5,664 nt of DNA, from the NCBI GenBank assembly GCA_020430865.1, contig JAGQIY010001437.1, forward strand, positions 1-5,664. Reading direction: 5' to 3'. Made by a program: the position numbers and the translations under genes. A model generated the notes under the pieces. It was not told where the DNA came from. It did not search any database and saw only the letters and a list, made by a program, of their open reading frames with translations. Of this stretch, positions 1 through 5,664 are shown in pieces. Each line of letters opens with the position of its first letter. Position 1 is the first letter of the stretch. The DNA is from Myxococcales bacterium. Its GTDB lineage: Bacteria > Myxococcota > Polyangia > Polyangiales > Polyangiaceae.

Positions 1-1223
1 ACGCGGTGCATCGCAAGAACGCTCGGGCCCTCTATCGGCTGGCTGTGCGCATGCGCGGCGGCATGATCAAGGTCGGACAGCTGATCAGCGCCCGCGTGGA
101 CATCATGCCGCGAGTCTGGGTCGAGGAGCTGTCGAAGCTCCAGGATCGCGTCGATCCGACTCCCTGGAGCGGCATCGAGGAACACCTCACCCACGAGTAC
201 GGTCTCCCACCGCAGCAAGTCTTCGCGCACATCGAGGAGAAGAGCATCGCCGCGGCGAGCTTCGGGCAGGTGCATCGCGCGACCACCAGAGATGGCCAGG
301 AGATCGCGCTCAAGATCCGCTACCCGAACATCGAGGCGAAGCTCGAGGTCGACATGACGCTGTTCGGGATCGCGGTGCCGCTGTTCAACATCTTCGTGCC
401 CAAGGTGGATCTGAAGGTGATCTACCGGGAGATGCGCCTCGCCCTGGAGACCGAGCTGGATTACCGCCAGGAAGCCGCCTACACGCGCACCATCCACGAC
501 AACTTCAAGAACTTCTCTCCGCGCATCGACAATGCCGCAGGCGGAGGAGACGTGGTGATCCCGGAGGTGCTCGACGAGTACACGACCGACAGCGTGATCG
601 CGACCACGTTCTTCGAAGGCTTCCGCGTCACGGACAAGCAGAAGATGGATGAGCTCGGGGTCAAGCCCACGGAGCTGCTCGAGCTGGTGCTGAATACGTG
701 GACCAAGATGATGTACCAGGACGGGGTGTTTCAGAGCGATCCGCACCCCGGGAACCTGCTCTTCAACGTGATCGACGGACGTACCACGCTGTGCGTGATC
801 GACTTCGGACAGGTGAAGATCCTGCCCAGGAGCTTCCACCGCCAGCTCGTCAACTCCGTGATGGCGTTCCTCACCCGAGACGTCGAGGCCTACGCACCCA
901 CCGTGGTGGCGATGGGGATCCTCAGCGAGGCGGACGTGGAGAAGGCCAAGCCGCTGCTGCGCGAGTTCTTCGAGCAGTACTACGAGCTCACCCCGGCGGA
1001 GGCGCGCGAGCTCGACTTCGAACGGATCCGCGAGGATGTGCAGGGCCTGATCCAGAAGATCGACAACATCCACATCCCGAACGACCTCGTGCTCTACGGC
1101 CGCACCTTCAGTCTGCTCGCGGGTCTGGGCACCGCGCTCGACGAGAACCAGAACCTGGTGGTGCTCGCCAAGCCGTTCATCATGCAGGCGATGTTCGTGC
1201 CGCCCGAGCCCGCCGCAGCCTGA
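1..1223 (+). CDS. ABC1/UbiB-family atypical protein kinase-like ATPase, 5' partial
   Basis: The reading frame is open from the left edge to a TGA at 1221-1223. Counting from a GTG at position 6, the family signatures appear in order: KVGQ (residues 22-25), the Ala-rich nucleotide loop AAASFGQV (82-89), the ATP-binding Lys (K103 in ALKIRYP), the ELD form of the ExD motif (150-152), the catalytic-loop-like DPHPGN (245-250) and the metal-binding DFG (266-268). Family members usually carry a further stretch of tens of residues before the KxGQ motif, so the true start lies outside the window and the GTG at 6 is probably internal. Family knowledge: UbiB/ADCK/COQ8 proteins are unorthodox kinases or ATPases, usually membrane-associated, that support quinone and other lipid metabolism. 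The exact substrate here cannot be read from sequence, and many bacteria have several paralogues, so no symbol is given. The stop codon lies in the first copy of a 17-bp tandem repeat. Confidence 0.93.
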   Translation, partial: AVHRKNARALYRLAVRMRGGMIKVGQLISARVDIMPRVWVEELSKLQDRVDPTPWSGIEEHLTHEYGLPPQQVFAHIEEKSIAAASFGQVHRATTRDGQEIALKIRYPNIEAKLEVDMTLFGIAVPLFNIFVPKVDLKVIYREMRLALETELDYRQEAAYTRTIHDNFKNFSPRIDNAAGGGDVVIPEVLDEYTTDSVIATTFFEGFRVTDKQKMDELGVKPTELLELVLNTWTKMMYQDGVFQSDPHPGNLLFNVIDGRTTLCVIDFGQVKILPRSFHRQLVNSVMAFLTRDVEAYAPTVVAMGILSEADVEKAKPLLREFFEQYYELTPAEARELDFERIREDVQGLIQKIDNIHIPNDLVLYGRTFSLLAGLGTALDENQNLVVLAKPFIMQAMFVPPEPAAA

Positions 1224-1289
1224 TCCCCGCCGCAGCCTGATCCCCGCCGCAGCCTGATCCCCGCCGCAGCCTGATCCCCGCCGCAGCCT
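1209..1289. repeat. 17-bp tandem direct repeat in a convergent gap
   Basis: The unit CGCCGCAGCCTGATCCC occurs four times without mismatch (1211-1227, 1228-1244, 1245-1261, 1262-1278). An 11-base partial fifth copy follows (1279-1289), and two matching bases precede the first copy. The array overlaps the last codons and stop of the kinase gene and ends 33 bases before the stop codon of the convergent CPBP gene. Because 17 is not a multiple of three, the TGA in each unit (1221, 1238, 1255, 1272) falls in all three + strand frames. Copy-number change would therefore not alter the kinase C-terminus. Perfect identity suggests recent slippage expansion. No rho-independent terminator with a T-run is visible beside it. 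Confidence 0.95.
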
Positions 1290-1322
1290 CGCCGCTTCCT
1301 CGCTCGAGGACCCGAACCGCCG

Positions 1323-2357
1323 TCAGCCGCTCTGTCGGTCGCGCCGCAGCTGCCACTGCACAACCAGCACGATCCCGCTGAGCACCAGGCCTGCGATCCC
1401 CACGTAGACCAGGAGCGACGGTACGAGTTTCCACTTTGGAAAGCTCGCGCTGACCACCCAGCGCTTGTCGGTGGCAACGCTCAGCCAGTTGAAGCTCGCA
1501 TGCAGCAGGATGGGCGCCAGCACGCCGCCGGACCACTGGCGGAAGATCCCGCAGAACAGGCCCAGCACCAGCGCCGAGACGACGCGGATGATACCGAGCC
1601 CGGTGTCGAAATCCGCGTGCATTGCGCTGAACAGAACGAGCACGACCAGGGTGGCGATGAAGCCATCCAGGAACACCCGCCCCACCGCCTTCAGGACCTT
1701 GAACCACCCAGGGTCGCTGATCACGGACCGAGACAGCACCGCGACGCTGCTCGGCGGTGGCGCGTCGCTCAGCAGCGTATCCCCGAGGTTCTTGCGCTTG
1801 GACGGTCGCAGCGAGTCCACGCCGCGCTGGATCGCCCCCCACAGCGCTCCGCGAAACATCAGCTCTTCGCTGATCGGCGCCATGAGCCCCACCCACACCA
1901 GCGTCGCGAGCAGCGACGAGACCGCGAGCCCGGCTCCGAAGTCACCGAGCCCCGCCTGCGCTTGCTGGCGTCCTCCCTGACGGATCTCTTGCAGCAGCGT
2001 CTCGAGCGCGGCTTGCTGACCGAGGTAGATCGCCGTCACGTAGACCAGCGGCGCCAGGAACAGCGCGTGGAGCCAGGTCAAGCGCTCAGGAAGCAGGCAG
2101 CCGAGCGCCGCCCTCGGCAGCGTGAGCTTCCCCGGAGAGCGCAGCAGCGCCAGGCTCAAACCGAGGCCGAACAGCGTCGCCAGGCACTCGACGATCGCCA
2201 TCCACGAGGCCAGGCTCAGCAGCGAGCCGAGGCCCGCCGGCACGACGCGATAGGCCTGGAGCGCAAGCAGCCGCTCGACGCCTATCCAGATCGCCGCGAC
2301 GCCCAGGAGACGCAGCCCGAAGTGAGACGGGAATCGACTGTGTGTGGTCCGTACCAT
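1323..2357 (-). CDS. CPBP-family intramembrane metalloprotease (Abi/Rce1-like)
   Basis: This 344-residue, very hydrophobic protein carries the three CPBP motifs. Motif 1 is EELMFR (E164, E165, R169), motif 2 is FSAMH (F243, H247), and motif 3 is HASFN (H286, N290). In this family the Glu and His residues form the active site of a glutamate-dependent intramembrane protease within a helical bundle. Predicted membrane segments lie near residues 14-38, 46-72, 95-115, 140-160, 164-180, 228-247, 254-272, 276-295 and 312-337, so it should sit in the inner membrane. Motifs 1 and 2 are about 80 residues apart, far more than in compact members. The extra part (about 181-226) is polar, with an RPSKRKN basic patch and a PPPSS run. 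The ATG at 2357 follows the upstream C45 gene by 47 bases and has no clear Shine-Dalgarno. Family roles include prenyl-protein processing and bacteriocin maturation or immunity; the substrate here is unknown. Confidence 0.9.
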   Translation of the reverse strand: MVRTTHSRFPSHFGLRLLGVAAIWIGVERLLALQAYRVVPAGLGSLLSLASWMAIVECLATLFGLGLSLALLRSPGKLTLPRAALGCLLPERLTWLHALFLAPLVYVTAIYLGQQAALETLLQEIRQGGRQQAQAGLGDFGAGLAVSSLLATLVWVGLMAPISEELMFRGALWGAIQRGVDSLRPSKRKNLGDTLLSDAPPPSSVAVLSRSVISDPGWFKVLKAVGRVFLDGFIATLVVLVLFSAMHADFDTGLGIIRVVSALVLGLFCGIFRQWSGGVLAPILLHASFNWLSVATDKRWVVSASFPKWKLVPSLLVYVGIAGLVLSGIVLVVQWQLRRDRQSG

Positions 2358-2370
2358 GCTGCCGAAGCGC

Positions 2371-2399
2371 GGGGCCTCGGCCCCACCCGAGCACCGAGG
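2371..2399 (-). promoter_or_regulatory. Possible intercistronic RNA hairpins before the CPBP start
   Basis: The 47-base gap between the C45 stop and the CPBP ATG holds two overlapping inverted repeats. One is GGGGCC-GA-GGCCCC on the minus strand (2371-2384). The other pairs CCTCGG with CCGAGG (2394-2399 with 2375-2380, loop about 13 bases). They share bases, so only one can form at a time. The nearer hairpin ends 13 bases before the start codon, and no T-run follows, so it does not look like a classic terminator. It may affect message processing or translation of the protease gene. In DNA this GC-rich, chance inverted repeats are common. Confidence 0.25.
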
Positions 2400-2404
2400 T
2401 GACC

Positions 2405-3508
2405 CTAGTCGCGCTCGAATTGCAAGCGCCGCCAGGCGCCGCGCTGGCTCGGGCCCTTGCAGGCCCAGATCTCCCGCGCCGCGGGCCGCGTGATGATGCA
2501 GGAGTTGGTCGCGGTCCCTTGATTATCCTCAGGGAAACGCGCAATGCTATCGACCCCATCGCTCCGATCGGCGAACGCCCGGCGCAGAGAGTCGACGTCA
2601 TGAGCGCCCTTGCTCAGGATCTGCCCCATGCGGTCGAGGCGAGCCTTGCTCGAGCTGTTGGTGGGCTCGCCCTGGAGCGGAACATGCTGGGGCGCCAGGC
2701 AATGGTTCGTGCGCGCGATGGGCTCGAGCTTGGCCTGGCGCTTGACGAAGTCCTGAGCGCTCACCTCGTACTCCAGGGCCCCACCGGCGTCCGCCGCCCA
2801 GTAGGTGTGTGCGGCGGAGCGCGGAGCCGTCTCCACGATCCTTCCCGCCTCCTCTCGCGTTTTCGCGCGGATCATGCGGTGGAGCAGGCTCAGGTAGCCG
2901 ATACCTGGTCGACTGCCCCGCACCTTGATGTTGGTCGTGCCCACGGACACACCGTACTGGTTCATACCGACCAGCGTGAGGCAGCCGACGCAGCCCACCG
3001 ACCAGGTCTCGGGGCCCTCATCTGGCACGCGATGCACGGCGAGCACGTAGTCCAGGTCCTGCGGGTTCAGGTCCCAGGTCTGACCGGCCAGTACCTGCCC
3101 GCCCTGGGTGAGCTCCGGGGGGAGCAGAAAGCTGGTGCAGCCCTCGTCGTCCCCGGGCGGGGGCAAGAGCAGCACGTCACGGATGTCGGTCATGTTGGCG
3201 ACGGTGTAGAGCCGCGCGCTGTCCACGCCGGCTCCCTCGGCGATCCCCTCATGCTCCTCGGTTCCCTCGGGATCCCATTTTGCCGCGATCCCCAGGCACT
3301 CCTTGCCGAGCTCCAGGAACTGCTGGAACTCAACCCCTGGCATGCGCTCCGCCATGTACTCGCTCGCAGCATCCAGGCGCTGGGCAACGAACGCGACGAT
3401 CTGCTGCCGATACGCCTCGCCGTGGGCTCGCCCCATCTCGCGAGCGCTGCCGCTGACGCGCAGCGTGGGCAATTCGTAGGGCTGACCATCGAACACGGGC
3501 TGATCCAT
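2405..3508 (-). CDS. C45-family autoproteolytic N-terminal-nucleophile hydrolase/acyltransferase
   Basis: This 367-residue protein resembles peptidase family C45, the family of fungal acyl-CoA:6-aminopenicillanate acyltransferase and many uncharacterised bacterial hydrolases. The N-terminal region holds the family's RVSGSAREMGRAHGEAYRQQ signature (residues 17-36). The predicted self-cleavage site is G123/C124 in DEGCTSF. Cleavage would free C124 as the N-terminal nucleophile and split the chain into about 123- and 244-residue subunits. Further family-like elements are GQTWDLNP (142-149), RTNHC (266-270), the SSSKARLDRM stretch (285-294) and a C-terminal strand region around TNSCIITRP (334-342). 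The ATG at 3508 is chosen because homology begins just after it. An in-frame start at 3622 is possible but adds a Cys/Arg-rich leader unlike the family and overlaps the divergent gene. There is no signal peptide, so it is probably cytoplasmic. The physiological substrate is unknown. It probably heads a two-gene transcript with the CPBP protease. Confidence 0.85.
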   Translation of the reverse strand: MDQPVFDGQPYELPTLRVSGSAREMGRAHGEAYRQQIVAFVAQRLDAASEYMAERMPGVEFQQFLELGKECLGIAAKWDPEGTEEHEGIAEGAGVDSARLYTVANMTDIRDVLLLPPPGDDEGCTSFLLPPELTQGGQVLAGQTWDLNPQDLDYVLAVHRVPDEGPETWSVGCVGCLTLVGMNQYGVSVGTTNIKVRGSRPGIGYLSLLHRMIRAKTREEAGRIVETAPRSAAHTYWAADAGGALEYEVSAQDFVKRQAKLEPIARTNHCLAPQHVPLQGEPTNSSSKARLDRMGQILSKGAHDVDSLRRAFADRSDGVDSIARFPEDNQGTATNSCIITRPAAREIWACKGPSQRGAWRRLQFERD

Positions 3509-3597
3509 GGCACTGTAGATCCCGCGCGAAGACCTCAACGTCAAGTTTCGCCGCGGATCCCTGGCAAAGCGCCCCACGGCCCAGCAAGCTCCACAGC

Positions 3598-4332
3598 GTG
3601 AACACCCCGGACCGCCTCGCAACCTTCTTCGAGGAGCTGACTCGCCACGGCTTCGATCTCGGTGCGAGCGGCGACCCCCGGTGCCTCCCCGAGGATTTGC
3701 AGGGGGCTCTGCGCAGCGTCTTCTCGGATTGGGGGGGAGGAACGCCGGACACCGACTTCGTCCTGATCACGGGCAACACCCGGGCGCTCTGGCGACCGTT
3801 GCTCGACGCCGCGCCCAGCTTGCCCTGCGAAGATCCCCTGGACACCTACAGCGAACGCATCCATCGCGCCGCCGCCGAGCGCTGGCTCCCCGGCGCACGA
3901 CTGTGGTTCGCCCACCAGCTGCGGCCGACGCTCCCCTTCCCTCGCCTGGCGGCGGCGCTAGGTCTCTGCGAGCTCGGACCAGCAGAGCTCGCAGTTCACC
4001 CGACGTACGGTCCGTGGTTCGCCTTGCGTGGCCTGCTTCTGGTTCCCCGCGGCAACCTCCTGCACCGAGAGCTGCCAGCGACAGGGGTCTCGGGGACGGC
4101 GCGCCCGCCTTCCCGCTGCGCGGGTTGTTCGGCGCCCTGCGTCCCCGCGTTCCGCGCAGCCCTGTCAGCCAGCCGCGATGAGCCCACCCAGCGAGCGAGG
4201 GTGACCGCCCACGTCGACGCCTGGCTCGCAGTGCGGGACGCGTGCCCAGTCGGTCGAGAGTACCGTTACGACACCGCGCAGCTCCGCTTCCACTATGGCG
4301 TGGGCGTCCTACCCAGGCTCGGCTCCCGGTAG
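3598..4332 (+). CDS. MMACHC (CblC)-like protein with degenerate ferredoxin-type Cys motif
   Basis: This 244-residue protein resembles the vitamin B12 processing protein MMACHC in order and spacing. It has an N-terminal HGFDL segment (17-21), a strand-helix block DFVLITGNTRALWRPLLDA (53-71), a DPLDTYSERIHRAA block (79-92) and the diagnostic VHPTYGPWFALRGLLLVP (133-150). The last closely parallels the human [20 protein letters not shown] region. MMACHC removes the upper ligand of cobalamins and passes B12 on. After this core come Cys-rich elements, CAGCSAPC (174-181) and ACPVGREYRY (215-224), reminiscent of bacterial relatives that combine this fold with a ferredoxin-like Fe-S site. Where the C-x2-C-x3-C-x3-C pattern would put a fourth Cys there is F185, so a complete [4Fe-4S] site is doubtful unless C216 substitutes. 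The GTG start at 3598 lacks a clear Shine-Dalgarno but fits the family N-terminus and leaves an 89-base divergent gap. Identification is from remembered family patterns, not a search; B12 binding is inferred. Confidence 0.68.
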   Translation: MNTPDRLATFFEELTRHGFDLGASGDPRCLPEDLQGALRSVFSDWGGGTPDTDFVLITGNTRALWRPLLDAAPSLPCEDPLDTYSERIHRAAAERWLPGARLWFAHQLRPTLPFPRLAAALGLCELGPAELAVHPTYGPWFALRGLLLVPRGNLLHRELPATGVSGTARPPSRCAGCSAPCVPAFRAALSASRDEPTQRARVTAHVDAWLAVRDACPVGREYRYDTAQLRFHYGVGVLPRLGSR

Positions 4333-4370
4333 ATCCCGCTGATCCACCGAGAAACCAGCGAGTCTACGTT

Positions 4371-4405
4371 GGCGTCACTGGCGAGCTGGCGGTCACTGGT
4401 GGAGG
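4371..4405 (+). repeat. Imperfect 17/18-bp direct repeat upstream of the unknown gene
   Basis: GGCGTCACTGGCGAGCT (4371-4387) is followed directly by GGCGGTCACTGGTGGAGG (4388-4405). The copies share GTCACTGG at 4374-4381 and 4392-4399. The repeat lies in the 113-base gap after the MMACHC-like gene. The second copy merges into an AGGAGGTG stretch that resembles a ribosome binding site but has no suitably spaced start codon leading into a real gene. It could be an operator-like site or a chance duplication. Confidence 0.4.
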
Positions 4406-4445
4406 AGGTGTGCGTTCTCGGCGCGACGTGGCAAGATGAGCGGCG

Positions 4446-5378
4446 ATGCAGCGACGCCCGGACGTCCCCACCATGAACTCCCTGGACGAGCTGGATGAGG
4501 CGCGCAGCACCACGGATCCGTCTCCGCCTCCCACCGAAGACTACCCCGTGATCGAAGCGCACCCAGTGCGCAACCTGAAGGCCACGCTCCCGCTGATTGA
4601 ACACGAGCAGCTCGCCACATCCGGTTCCCCGCCCACGCTTCGCGACAGCGAGGCCCCGGCTCCGATGATCCCCGGAGCGACCACCATCCAGGACGGGCTC
4701 ACACCGCACAGCCGCCGTCGCACCATGGAAGCGATCGCCTACTCGCCGGTGCGACCGCAAGCGGTGCCTCCAGGAAACGAAAGCCTGGGAAGCACGCTCC
4801 AGAGCCCGAAGCAGCACCACCAGCCCGATGATCGCGATCTGAGCGCAGTGGGGCCAAGCCCCGACAGCACGGTACGCTCGGCCGAGCCCATCGCACGCCC
4901 CGCGTCGCTGCCCTCCAACGCGCCGCCCTGGATGCGACGGGCGCGCGAGTTGGCGAGCACCTTGGAGGCGAGCATCGTCTTGGCCCTGAACGACGAAGAG
5001 CCCGGTCCGAGCGTGATCGCTGCGGTGGACCGCGCCTACGACAGCTGGGCGGGAGGGGGCTTCGACAACCAGGCCGTCGCCAGCGTCGCCAACTCGGTAC
5101 AGCGCACCTATCGCGCGATCATGCGTCCGTCTTCAGATACCGCGTCGGTGGTCGCTCAGGCGGCGCATGCCCTGTTCAAGGAGCTCCCGCCAGCGGTCGC
5201 GCGCTGGGTGTCGCCGACGTTTCTAGCTCAGATGGTCAGCGACCTGCGTAGCCAGACCTCCGAGCGGGACGCGGTCGTGCGCGGCACGATGCGCATCCTC
5301 GGCTGGGACATCACCTCCGAGCGCTCTGCCGAGCGGTTCATCGAAGCCGCGCGCGCTGACGTCGAGCCCCGGCGCTAG
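4446..5378 (+). CDS. Protein of unknown function, disordered N-terminal half and helical C-terminal half
   Basis: I do not recognise this 310-residue protein. Residues 1 to about 158 are rich in Pro, Ser, Thr and charged residues, with no hydrophobic segment or signal peptide, and look intrinsically disordered. They include an RRRTMEAIAYSP stretch (90-101). From about residue 160 to 305 the sequence becomes regular and helix-forming: WMRRARELASTLEASIVLAL (162-181), then DRAYDSWAGGGFDNQAVASV (195-214), AQAAHALFKELPPAVARWVS (237-256) and a charged final helix. Its Pro-Pro and Gly turns fit a small all-alpha domain. An in-frame TGA at 4437-4439 rules out a longer N-terminus, so the ATG at 4446 is the first possible ATG start; the ATG at 4473 is an alternative. 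Neither has a strong Shine-Dalgarno. Coding status is supported by length, codon pattern and lack of a better frame. A cytoplasmic scaffold or regulatory role would fit the architecture but is a guess. Confidence 0.75.
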   Translation: MQRRPDVPTMNSLDELDEARSTTDPSPPPTEDYPVIEAHPVRNLKATLPLIEHEQLATSGSPPTLRDSEAPAPMIPGATTIQDGLTPHSRRRTMEAIAYSPVRPQAVPPGNESLGSTLQSPKQHHQPDDRDLSAVGPSPDSTVRSAEPIARPASLPSNAPPWMRRARELASTLEASIVLALNDEEPGPSVIAAVDRAYDSWAGGGFDNQAVASVANSVQRTYRAIMRPSSDTASVVAQAAHALFKELPPAVARWVSPTFLAQMVSDLRSQTSERDAVVRGTMRILGWDITSERSAERFIEAARADVEPRR

Positions 5379-5493
5379 CGGAGACAGGACACTGGTCCCG
5401 CCGGCGGCGCTCGGTCGGGGCGCCAGCATTCCCAGGTGGGATCTCTCCACTGCGCGCACCGTTCCCCGGGACGTCGCGCCGAGTTCCTGTTAT

Positions 5494-5503
5494 CCAGGTG
5501 GGA
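5494..5503 (+). promoter_or_regulatory. Ribosome binding site of the lipoprotein gene, part of a duplicated 10-mer
   Basis: CCAGGTGGGA ends one base before the ATG at 5505, and its AGGTGG core can serve as a Shine-Dalgarno, although the spacing is short. It supports the choice of start. The identical 10-mer occurs 62 bases upstream at 5432-5441, where no start codon follows. Confidence 0.5.
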
Positions 5504-5504
5504 C

Positions 5505-5664
5505 ATGAGGACCTCGTTGAAGGCTGTGGGTCTGCTTGGCTTGCTCGGTCTGGTCTGCGTGGGCTGCGCGCAGGACTCCCCCGGACTGCTGATCATCACC
5601 GACAACACCGGCGGCGCCGCCGGCACCGGCGGTACCGCAGGGAATAGCGGGAGCGCCGGGATGG
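5505..5664 (+). CDS. Lipoprotein with Gly/Thr/Ala-rich linker, 3' partial
   Basis: An open frame runs from ATG 5505 to the right edge (53 codons visible). It begins with a short basic n-region (MRTSLK) and a Leu/Gly/Val hydrophobic core. A lipobox-like CVGC follows, with the lipidated Cys predicted at C21 (G20 at -1, V19 at -2). C18 is a less likely alternative because Val would precede it. The mature chain starts AQDSPGLLIITDN and passes into a Gly/Thr/Ala/Ser tract from about residue 36. Such low-complexity linkers after the lipid anchor are frequent in myxobacterial surface proteins and usually tether a folded domain lying further on. The product should be exported by Sec and lipidated, then held in the inner or outer membrane. 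The functional domain is outside the window. The Asp at +3 relative to C21 (AQD) does not settle the sorting destination. Confidence 0.8.
   Translation, partial: MRTSLKAVGLLGLLGLVCVGCAQDSPGLLIITDNTGGAAGTGGTAGNSGSAGM

Noticed and set aside
1297..1310. Inverted repeat TCCTCGCTCGAGGA as a terminator between convergent genes
   Set aside because: The stem is only 5 bp with a 4-base loop, and no T-run is present on either side.
1500..2402. Long + strand open frame opposite the CPBP gene
   Set aside because: Its product is rich in Arg, Gln and His with no recognisable domain, the usual pattern for the antisense of a GC-rich gene. The minus frame carries all CPBP catalytic motifs.
3514..3544. Possible minus-strand promoter for the C45 gene: TTGACG (3539-3544) and TCTACA (3514-3519)
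   Set aside because: The spacer is 19 bases, the -10 matches poorly, and transcription would begin almost at the ATG. It would only work as a leaderless transcript, so support is too weak to annotate.
2342..3601. 419-codon + strand open frame opposite the C45 gene
   Set aside because: It mirrors the C45 gene, whose motifs are conserved; the antisense product has no family features and is explained by strong third-position GC bias.
3509..3622. N-terminal extension of the C45 gene to an in-frame start at 3622
   Set aside because: The added 38 residues are Cys/Gly/Arg-rich, unlike family N-termini, and would overlap the start of the divergent MMACHC-like gene.
4401..4439. AGGAGGTG followed by a short GTG-initiated frame ending at TGA 4437-4439, as a leader peptide
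   Set aside because: The GTG overlaps the Shine-Dalgarno-like sequence, so spacing is wrong, and the 9-codon product has no regulatory hallmark.
4293..4820. 175-codon minus-strand frame across the gap and the start of the unknown gene
   Set aside because: It is Arg-rich, without domain or start signals, and conflicts with two better-supported + strand genes.
5406..5424. GGCGC/GCGCC stem as a terminator after the unknown gene
   Set aside because: The 5-bp stem has a 9-base loop and no T-run; hairpins like this are expected by chance at this GC content.
5488..5493. TGTTAT as a -10 element for the lipoprotein gene
   Set aside because: It lies only 11 bases from the ATG with no -35 element, so the transcript would exclude the apparent ribosome binding site.

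Overview
The window is GC-rich, densely coding DNA with short intergenic gaps (the longest is about 125 bases). It is most consistent with a myxobacterium, probably of the Polyangiales type. That placement is an inference from three things: strong G/C preference at third codon positions, a Pro/Ser-rich unrecognised protein, and at the right edge a lipoprotein whose mature N-terminus runs into a Gly/Thr/Ala/Ser-rich tract of a kind common in those genomes. No rRNA, tRNA, insertion sequence, CRISPR array or phage gene is visible.

Layout from left to right. (1) The 3' part of an ABC1/UbiB-family atypical kinase gene on the + strand, cut by the left edge. (2) A convergent gap holding four and a half copies of a 17-bp direct repeat; the first copy supplies the kinase stop codon. 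(3) Two minus-strand genes in tandem, 47 bases apart: first (upstream) a C45-family autoproteolytic N-terminal-nucleophile hydrolase/acyltransferase, then a CPBP-family intramembrane protease with an unusually long loop between its first two catalytic motifs. (4) An 89-base divergent gap. (5) On the + strand, a MMACHC (CblC)-like protein with an incomplete cysteine cluster, then a 310-residue protein of unknown function with a disordered N-terminal half and a helical C-terminal half. (6) At the right edge, the start of a secreted lipoprotein gene.

The genes do not form an obvious single pathway. The only likely co-transcribed pair is C45 hydrolase plus CPBP protease; a functional link between them is possible but not shown. 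The MMACHC-like gene and the unknown gene share a strand but are 113 bases apart. I do not see a clear novel multi-gene system. The most notable points are the degenerate Cys motif in the B12-trafficking-like protein, the enlarged loop in the CPBP protease, and the stop-codon-bearing tandem repeat.
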